A stretch of 45,868 nucleotides of DNA from a virus. Made by a program: the position numbers and the translations under genes. Below, piece by piece: positions 41,052-45,868 of this stretch (position 1 is its first letter; each line of letters starts with the position of its first letter). Below the pieces are notes generated by a model, which was not told where the DNA came from, ran no database searches, and saw only the letters and a program-made list of their open reading frames with translations. The stretch spans positions 1 through 45,868 of the IMG/VR virus record IMGVR_UViG_3300030419_006693, one strand, 5' to 3'.

Positions 41052-42359
41052 TTATGATGCAAGTCCAGCTAATGCGTTAAGAGTCTCCATGCTATCGTCT
41101 TCAAATTCAACATCATCTGCTTCTTCAATTGAAAGAGTAGAGTAGTTAATGCGCATAGCTTGTGATGTACCTCTCGGACCGTACCGGTTTTTCATCATTC
41201 CTAATCTAATAATTCCTAATTCTCTATCTTCTTCATTTTGAAAGATAGAGCATATAACATCTGCTGTTGCTGCTAGGCCAATAGATTCTGAAATAGTTGC
41301 AAGATCCGGATTATCTGTATCAAATCCCGCGCGGTTAAGCTGCGTTGCAGAAATGATAGGACAATTAAACAGATAGCTCATTGCACGTACTTGTTCAGTA
41401 ACATGCTTAATTCGTTCATATGAATTATTACCCATTGTCGAGTGCATAAGGTTAAGATAGTCGAGTACAATCGCATCTAACTCAATACCTTGTTCTTGAA
41501 ACTTTTTAATAAAACCTTTTAACTGATTTGGAGTAATGGTTGATGGTGGAAACTCCTTAATAAAAATTTTACCTTTTTCTTCGCTTATGGCTTGTTTTAT
41601 AGCTGGAGTATTACCAACTAACTCCTTCATAGGTACCTTTGTTACATTAGTACAAATACGTCTAGCGTACAAAAGCTCTGACATCTCTAATGTTACTAAT
41701 AAAACATTCTTACCTTCATGTGCAATATTATGTGCAATGTTTCCTAAAAAGATAGATTTACCAATATTCGTTTCACCAGCGAAAACGTACAAGGATTTAC
41801 CTGCCTCTAAAAAACCACCACCTAAGTTATTATCTAACCATTCCCACTTACTTGGAATATGTCGTTCAACGGAGTTAATATCATCTATTAAAGTGTCAAT
41901 ATTAGAGTATAGGTCTAATCCTAAGTCGGTTACAAGACTAATGTTACATGATTTTTCAAATTTATCTAAAACATCAGATGTATCTACCTTACCACTAGAT
42001 ACATCTTCTGCTACGTTAAGCATTGTATGATAGACAGCTTTTTCTTTTAGGAACTGTTCCGTATTATCATATAATTCATCACGATCTAAGTTTTTATCGA
42101 TATCGTTAAATGATTGAACTAGCTCTTTAAACGAACTCTTTTGTTCATCTGATACTAAATACGATTTAATCTCTGTTACAGTAGGAAGCTTATTTCGATT
42201 TTCTGAAAAGTCCTTAATAATAGAAAAAATGCTAGCAATTGCTTTATTTTTAAAGTAGTCTGGTTGAACAAAGTCAGCAATAGAAGCGAGATAAGTCCCA
42301 TCTGTAAGAGACTTATACATGAGGACATTTTCAAAATAATCTAAGTCCAGTTTACTCAC
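41052..42359 (-). CDS. 41: Replicative DNA helicase, DnaB family (T4 gp41-like)
   Basis: The 435-residue hexameric helicase unwinds DNA at the fork. The RecA-like core has Walker A AGETNIGKS (about 194-202), NVLLVTLEMS, Walker B LDAIVLDYLNLM with Asp300, PIISATQLNRAG and a C-terminal arginine region (GMMKNRYGPRGT). The N-terminal ~150 residues are the helical DnaB N-domain, where gp59-type loaders and primase act. T4 gp41 is 475 aa, so it is slightly short. The start is GTG 42359 (MSKLDLDYF), preceded by an AT-rich region with TATAAT-like boxes but no Shine-Dalgarno sequence. Confidence 0.95.
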   Translation of the reverse strand: MSKLDLDYFENVLMYKSLTDGTYLASIADFVQPDYFKNKAIASIFSIIKDFSENRNKLPTVTEIKSYLVSDEQKSSFKELVQSFNDIDKNLDRDELYDNTEQFLKEKAVYHTMLNVAEDVSSGKVDTSDVLDKFEKSCNISLVTDLGLDLYSNIDTLIDDINSVERHIPSKWEWLDNNLGGGFLEAGKSLYVFAGETNIGKSIFLGNIAHNIAHEGKNVLLVTLEMSELLYARRICTNVTKVPMKELVGNTPAIKQAISEEKGKIFIKEFPPSTITPNQLKGFIKKFQEQGIELDAIVLDYLNLMHSTMGNNSYERIKHVTEQVRAMSYLFNCPIISATQLNRAGFDTDNPDLATISESIGLAATADVICSIFQNEEDRELGIIRLGMMKNRYGPRGTSQAMRINYSTLSIEEADDVEFEDDSMETLNALAGLAS

Positions 42360-42378
42360 AATATAATAGTATTATAGG

Positions 42379-43032
42379 TTATTTCGTTTTCCACTTGTCT
42401 AAAAACCACTGCTGACCTTTGTTAAACTCCTTGGTAAAGGAAGTAAGACCAGGAGAGTTATGTGTTATTAAAATATCCCCTACACCTAATTTAAATCCCT
42501 CTTTATGACATTGCATAGAATAATCTAAATCATAAAAATGCCATTTAGATGGGCAATCTTCATCAAAACGAACCTTTTCAAACACGCGTCGGTGAATTGC
42601 TAAAAAGACACCATCAAGTAACACAACTCGTTTTGGGTATTTACCAAAAGCTGTCATATGTTTATTGGTTTCGTTTCCATGAGCAACTGCTCCGTACAAA
42701 TTACCTGATCCAAAACCACCGCCCATTAAATGCCATAATGCTGGTGGTTTTAATTTTACTTCTGTCGTACCAGCGCACCCTACAACATCAAACTTCTCAA
42801 ACAAACTATCTAATTTACTTTCAGAATAATTTTCTAGGATGACATCGTCGTGAACTAATACCAACTTTTGCACATTTTCTTGTAAGGCAAAGTCGATAGC
42901 TTTGTTATATACTTTTTGTAGTGAGTCTTTATTATTTTCCTTAAAAACTACAGTATCATTTTCTGTTGTTTTCCATAATAATGTATCTTTTTCTTTACCT
43001 GCTGTTGCTGAAAATATCATTGTATTTATCAT
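42379..43032 (-). CDS. Glycosyltransferase (GT-A fold, GT2-like)
   Basis: The 217-residue protein has the pattern of small GT2-like enzymes. A Rossmann-like start precedes KLVLVHDDVIL (acidic metal motif about residues 61-63). Later comes VVLLDGVFLAIHRRVFEKVR and then DEDCPSKWHFYDLDYSMQCH, which holds the catalytic and acceptor-side acidic residues, followed by ILITHNSPG. The enzyme should transfer a sugar from a nucleotide donor; donor and acceptor are unknown. Its start overlaps the amidotransferase stop (ATGA), and a third glycan gene lies upstream, so 42379-44621 looks like a small glycan-modification operon inside the replication block. Confidence 0.82.
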   Translation of the reverse strand: MINTMIFSATAGKEKDTLLWKTTENDTVVFKENNKDSLQKVYNKAIDFALQENVQKLVLVHDDVILENYSESKLDSLFEKFDVVGCAGTTEVKLKPPALWHLMGGGFGSGNLYGAVAHGNETNKHMTAFGKYPKRVVLLDGVFLAIHRRVFEKVRFDEDCPSKWHFYDLDYSMQCHKEGFKLGVGDILITHNSPGLTSFTKEFNKGQQWFLDKWKTK

Positions 43033-43706
43033 ATAAACGAAAACGGAGAATCGTGTTTAAATTTACCTACCTTGTTCCATCTACGTGTTTTGTTATTCAA
43101 TTTAACTATTACGCCTTCCGAGAGTTCCTTAAAACCGGTTCCAGCCATTGTTGAATAGTCACCCTTTGTGTTGCAATGAAGAATTGATCCTGATCTCGCG
43201 AGAAACACTTCATTAGTATCACAAAATACCATGCTTAAAGCATACGTACCAGCTAACAACTGCAATGTCTTTTTAATAATTGGAACAGGGTTAACTGTTA
43301 CTACTCCTTTACTGTGTTCTTTTTGTGTAAAGTGTTCTAATACATTAACAATTACAGCTGTATCTACACTATTTTGTATAAAACTACAATATTCTCTTTT
43401 AAGTTTTTTATGATTAGTTAAAACACCATTATGCGAAACCATCCATGAAAGAGATTCAAAAGGATGTGAAGTATCATACTCCCACGTTCTTTTTGCTGAA
43501 GTTGGAGCCTGTACATGTCCTAAAAAATAATCAGCACTAGGCTCATATGTATATTTATCGAAATCTATATCACCTTGCTTTTTACGTATAAATTGATCAT
43601 CATCTGACAAGCTTACTACGCTGCTAGCAAAATTACCTCGTTGCTTATTAGCTTCATATAATACCTCAAACATCGAAGTATCAAAAGATCCAAAAATAGC
43701 GCACAT
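43029..43706 (-). CDS. Class II glutamine amidotransferase, stand-alone domain
   Basis: The 225-residue protein starts MCAIFGSFDT, so removal of Met leaves the N-terminal Cys nucleophile of class II (Ntn) amidotransferases. Further motifs are LGHVQAPTSA, the SWMVSHNGVLTNHKKLKREY block, SVDTAVIVNVLEHF and LLAGTYALSMVFCDTNEVFL, ARSGSILH. The domain releases ammonia from glutamine. In GlmS, PurF or AsnB it is fused to a synthetase that uses the ammonia, but no such domain is present in the protein or elsewhere in the window. It may work with a host enzyme or in amino-sugar formation for the neighbouring glycosyltransferases; the latter is inferred from gene order only. Confidence 0.9.
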   Translation of the reverse strand: MCAIFGSFDTSMFEVLYEANKQRGNFASSVVSLSDDDQFIRKKQGDIDFDKYTYEPSADYFLGHVQAPTSAKRTWEYDTSHPFESLSWMVSHNGVLTNHKKLKREYCSFIQNSVDTAVIVNVLEHFTQKEHSKGVVTVNPVPIIKKTLQLLAGTYALSMVFCDTNEVFLARSGSILHCNTKGDYSTMAGTGFKELSEGVIVKLNNKTRRWNKVGKFKHDSPFSFI

Positions 43707-43742
43707 AATGTATATTAATATATCTTGTTAGATTATCAATTG

Positions 43743-44621
43743 CTACAACACTGTTGTATTTAAATTTTTTAAATATCCCGGAATCCTCTCTTCACAAAAA
43801 TCTTTACCTCGTCCGCAAAAATGGCGAACATAAGGAGATGTATCGGGATCCGTAGGTAAATTAAAGTGCTGTAATATACCGTATGGTAGTACTACGCTAT
43901 TATCTTTTAGTCTTTCTACGTTACTTCGCCACATCTCTCTAAGAGCGCCTTGATCCCATGCTCTAATAAGTGACGTGTGTTTATCTATTTGTATACCTCT
44001 TGCTGCCCACTTTTGCAAAATATTAATACACCTAGGTGTATTTTTTATAATCATAATACCAGTGTTTATTTCATGCTCAATGTAATTAATAAAATCTATG
44101 TCCGGGTACTGTTTCTGTAGTTGTTTAACAGAGGCTTGATCCTTTTCCGTGAGAACCGACCAAGATATCTTAGAATCAACGGGCGTGAAAGTATTACGTG
44201 CATACGTAATATCTACAATGTCATTATTTTCGTCTATACGATGAGAGTCACTCCACTTTGCAAGACCTCGAAGACCTTCAATTTTTTTATGAGAATCACT
44301 CGGGTGGTCTTGACTTAAAATTAGGTCTTTATCGCTATATAACTTAATAATATCTTCAATTCGGCCCTTGTCAGTATAAAAATGTGCATCAGCATCAATC
44401 CACACAATATAATCATAATCTGTTATATGCCCTAAAAGCATAGGTACTTTTTCCCATGGTGGTTCATTACGAAAATCGTTACCACTTGGTTTGTTACAAT
44501 GTATTAAATCATAGCCATGTTTATTGCAATAAATTTTATTAATTGCGTAAGATGCATTAGCAAATCTCGCACCATACACATCATCAAACCACATTAAAAC
44601 TGCTATATTTAAATCACTCAT
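43743..44621 (-). CDS. Glycosyltransferase, GT34-like (DxD)
   Basis: The product from ATG 44621 has 292 residues (MSDLNIAVLMWFDDVYGARF). Key features are YDYIVWIDADAHF (DxD metal site), HEINTGIMIIKNTPRCINIL, AWDQGALREMW and the C-terminal HFCGRGKDF. This set is typical of the galactosyl/mannosyl transferases of family GT34 (GMA12/MNN10 type). A GKxS-like upstream extension exists, but the ATG forms an ATGA overlap with the upstream stop and is preferred. It is co-expressed with the HhH protein gene. Together with the GT at 42379 and the two glycan enzymes at 29233-32839, the phage carries five transferase domains in this window. Confidence 0.87.
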   Translation of the reverse strand: MSDLNIAVLMWFDDVYGARFANASYAINKIYCNKHGYDLIHCNKPSGNDFRNEPPWEKVPMLLGHITDYDYIVWIDADAHFYTDKGRIEDIIKLYSDKDLILSQDHPSDSHKKIEGLRGLAKWSDSHRIDENNDIVDITYARNTFTPVDSKISWSVLTEKDQASVKQLQKQYPDIDFINYIEHEINTGIMIIKNTPRCINILQKWAARGIQIDKHTSLIRAWDQGALREMWRSNVERLKDNSVVLPYGILQHFNLPTDPDTSPYVRHFCGRGKDFCEERIPGYLKNLNTTVL

Positions 44622-45070
44622 TTTTCCCAATCAAACTTAAAACCGGGTTCCCACATATAAGAGTTATCAACATACCGACTCGAGGGCCCATCCGGTCCTT
44701 CTTCTCTAATACGTTCACAGATTTTTCGCATTCTTAGTATATGCGGGCTAGGTTCAGCTACAGACTGTCTACGTTCTTCAGGGATCCTCCAAAACAAATC
44801 AATATTACCAAACTTTGTATCTTTAGCTAAGCTATAATCCGGATAATCAACACCATCAATAGTAAACCACTTTTTCTTTTTCTTTTTTGGTTTTTCGATT
44901 CCTAAATTTTTAAGCGTCTTTTTACCTAGTCCTTTTACTTTAAATAGATCTTCATTATTTCTAAAAGGCCTAAACCCTAAAACACGTTTAGCGGTGGTCC
45001 TACCCACACCAGGCAGTTTACACAGCTCTTTCTCTGTCAATTTGTTAAAATCCTTATAATTTAGCTTCAT
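44618..45070 (-). CDS. Helix-hairpin-helix protein
   Basis: The 150-residue protein begins with two consecutive helix-hairpin-helix units: LTEKELCKLPGVGRTTAKRV (LPGVGRTTA hairpin) and NEDLFKVKGLGKKTLKNLG (VKGLGKKTL hairpin). A very basic stretch follows (KPKKKKKKW), then ~80 residues without known motif. HhH pairs bind the DNA backbone without sequence preference, as in ComEA and repair proteins. The C-terminal part is Arg/Pro-rich (HILRMRKICERIREEG). A DNA-binding role in replication or repair is likely; the exact function is unknown. Its upstream sequence has AAGGAACT and TATAAT-like boxes, overlapping the divergent late promoter of the right-edge gene. Confidence 0.8.
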   Translation of the reverse strand: MKLNYKDFNKLTEKELCKLPGVGRTTAKRVLGFRPFRNNEDLFKVKGLGKKTLKNLGIEKPKKKKKKWFTIDGVDYPDYSLAKDTKFGNIDLFWRIPEERRQSVAEPSPHILRMRKICERIREEGPDGPSSRYVDNSYMWEPGFKFDWEK

Positions 45071-45073
45071 AGG

Positions 45074-45081
45074 TATAAATA
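45074..45081 (+). promoter_or_regulatory. T4-type late promoter TATAAATA
   Basis: Exact consensus, 6 nt before the ATG at 45088. It lies in the 17-nt gap between divergent genes and overlaps the upstream region of the minus-strand HhH gene. Confidence 0.75.
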
Positions 45082-45099
45082 TATTATATGAGTTCCTTC
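45081..45099 (-). promoter_or_regulatory. Putative early/middle promoter (AAGGAACT...TATAAT)
   Basis: The minus strand reads GAAGGAACTCATATAATAT some 10 nt before the ATG at 45070. It lies back to back with the plus-strand late promoter and partly within the coding start of the right-edge gene. Confidence 0.35.
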
Positions 45100-45868
45100 G
45101 ATTATACCGACAATTTTAGTGGCTTTAATGATTTAATCAACAGATCTACTTTTCTCACAGAAGCTAAAAGATCTCCTTATGAAAAATACCACCCTTCTTT
45201 TGGTGGTGTTACAAAAGATCTAAGATCTGCTGGGTTTAGTTCAGCACCTCTCGATACAATTAATTTTATTAGAACAACCCTATACGATTTAGAGTTAATA
45301 AGTGATGATGAGCTAGCAGCTGCAAAACAAGGTGCGGGATTTGCTGCTAAGAAAAATAACCTTTTAGCTTTGTTGGATGCCAAGGCAGATGTAATTGAAC
45401 AAAACAAAGATGATATTGCAGCTGCTATTGAAGACGGGCTGGCTCGATACATTAATAGAGCGACCACAAATAGAGGTAAAGAAGAAAAATATGCGGCTCA
45501 AAAAGCAGCTTTAGAACTAGCTAAAGACATTAAAGCAGGTGAAGATGTTGGTGATGCAGTAGAAGATACTGTTGGTCAACTGGATGCTGCAGAGTCTGAA
45601 TTAGCTGACAGTTTGCAAATGTCAAAAGAAGATCCAACTACGTTTATTGAGATTAAAATTAGAGATGCCGATCGGGTTGAAGATGTTGGTAATATTGTTT
45701 CGAAGTATGCTAATGAGGACGGGTTAGATATTAGTGGTGATACAGTTCAATTTTCTGTTGATCCAGGTACTCCGCTCGCTAAAGCAGTTGCAACACATGG
45801 TATCGATAAAATTGAAGCAGCGTTAAAGAGAGACGTTGATAAGATTAGTGATAGTGTAGTTGTTGTTA
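45088..45868 (+). CDS. Hypothetical late protein, 5' part (runs off right edge)
   Basis: The frame is open from ATG 45088 to the window end (260 complete codons, no stop). The start MSSFDYTDNFSGFNDLINRS follows an exact late promoter by 6 nt, so this is a late gene. The middle is Ala/Glu/Lys/Asp-rich and helical (DELAAAKQGAGFAAKKNNLL, KYAAQKAALELAKDIKAGED), suggesting a coiled-coil or scaffold-like section. Further on is a strand-rich part (FIEIKIRDADRV, DTVQFSVDPGTP). I do not recognise the family. A virion or prohead role is inferred from its promoter class and composition. Confidence 0.85.
   Translation, partial: MSSFDYTDNFSGFNDLINRSTFLTEAKRSPYEKYHPSFGGVTKDLRSAGFSSAPLDTINFIRTTLYDLELISDDELAAAKQGAGFAAKKNNLLALLDAKADVIEQNKDDIAAAIEDGLARYINRATTNRGKEEKYAAQKAALELAKDIKAGEDVGDAVEDTVGQLDAAESELADSLQMSKEDPTTFIEIKIRDADRVEDVGNIVSKYANEDGLDISGDTVQFSVDPGTPLAKAVATHGIDKIEAALKRDVDKISDSVVVV

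Noticed and set aside
42361-42378. Independent late promoter for the helicase gene
   Set aside because: The region before 42359 has several AT-rich TATAAT-like boxes but no TATAAATA-type octamer at the usual spacing.
1-45868. CRISPR arrays, tRNA genes, IS elements, integrase or attachment sites
   Set aside because: No regularly spaced identical repeats with unique spacers, no tRNA cloverleaf and no transposase or integrase motifs were noticed. Gene packing leaves almost no non-coding room. A tRNA scan would be the decisive check.

Overview
The window is a piece of a lytic, T4-superfamily myovirus genome (tailed phage with contractile tail). The evidence is the T4 replication set (clamp loader gp44, sliding clamp gp45, ssDNA-binding gp32, helicase gp41, primase gp61, RNase H/5' nuclease, a possible gp59), the T4 baseplate proteins gp25 and gp6 in order, and repeated T4-type late promoters (TATAAATA and variants). 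The DNA is AT-rich, genes are packed almost without gaps, and no tRNA, rRNA, CRISPR, IS element or integrase is visible. The style fits an uncultivated marine T4-like phage. The host cannot be named from the sequence.

Layout: (1) 1-3220 is mixed: a truncated gene at the left edge, gp44 and dUTPase on the minus strand, a possible small terminase subunit on plus, and two unknown minus-strand genes. (2) 3280-21937 is a long plus-strand virion block: gp25, gp6, five large unrecognised baseplate/tail proteins (one carrying a trypsin-like protease), a gp10-C-terminal-like protein, two paralogous Mtd_N/tail-collar fibres, two tiny genes and a lectin-like protein. (3) 21940-29220 is one giant gene (2426 aa) for a mosaic, mucin-like tail/adhesin protein. 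It has Ser/Thr/Pro linkers, a coiled coil, a second trypsin-like domain, collagen-like triplets, EF-hand loops and repeated Cys-rich modules. (4) 29233-32839 holds two plus-strand glycan enzymes: a GT-A transferase with a DxH motif resembling mucin-type GalNAc-transferases, and a four-domain fusion (GT2 + GT32 + two methyltransferases). (5) 32834-45070 is mainly a minus-strand replication block, with two more glycosyltransferases, a stand-alone class II glutamine amidotransferase, a DHH phosphoesterase with altered metal motifs and an HhH protein. (6) A plus-strand late gene runs off the right edge.

How it works together: the minus-strand genes replicate DNA, and gp45 should also help activate late promoters as in T4. 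The plus-strand block builds the baseplate and an elaborate receptor-binding apparatus. Three features stand out. First, a mucin-like adhesin is directly followed by a GT27-like transferase, which suggests a phage-encoded system that O-glycosylates its own adhesin or remodels a host glycan. Second, two related trypsin-like domains sit in different tail proteins. Third, most late promoters lie only 5-7 nt from the start codon, so late mRNAs should be leaderless or nearly so.
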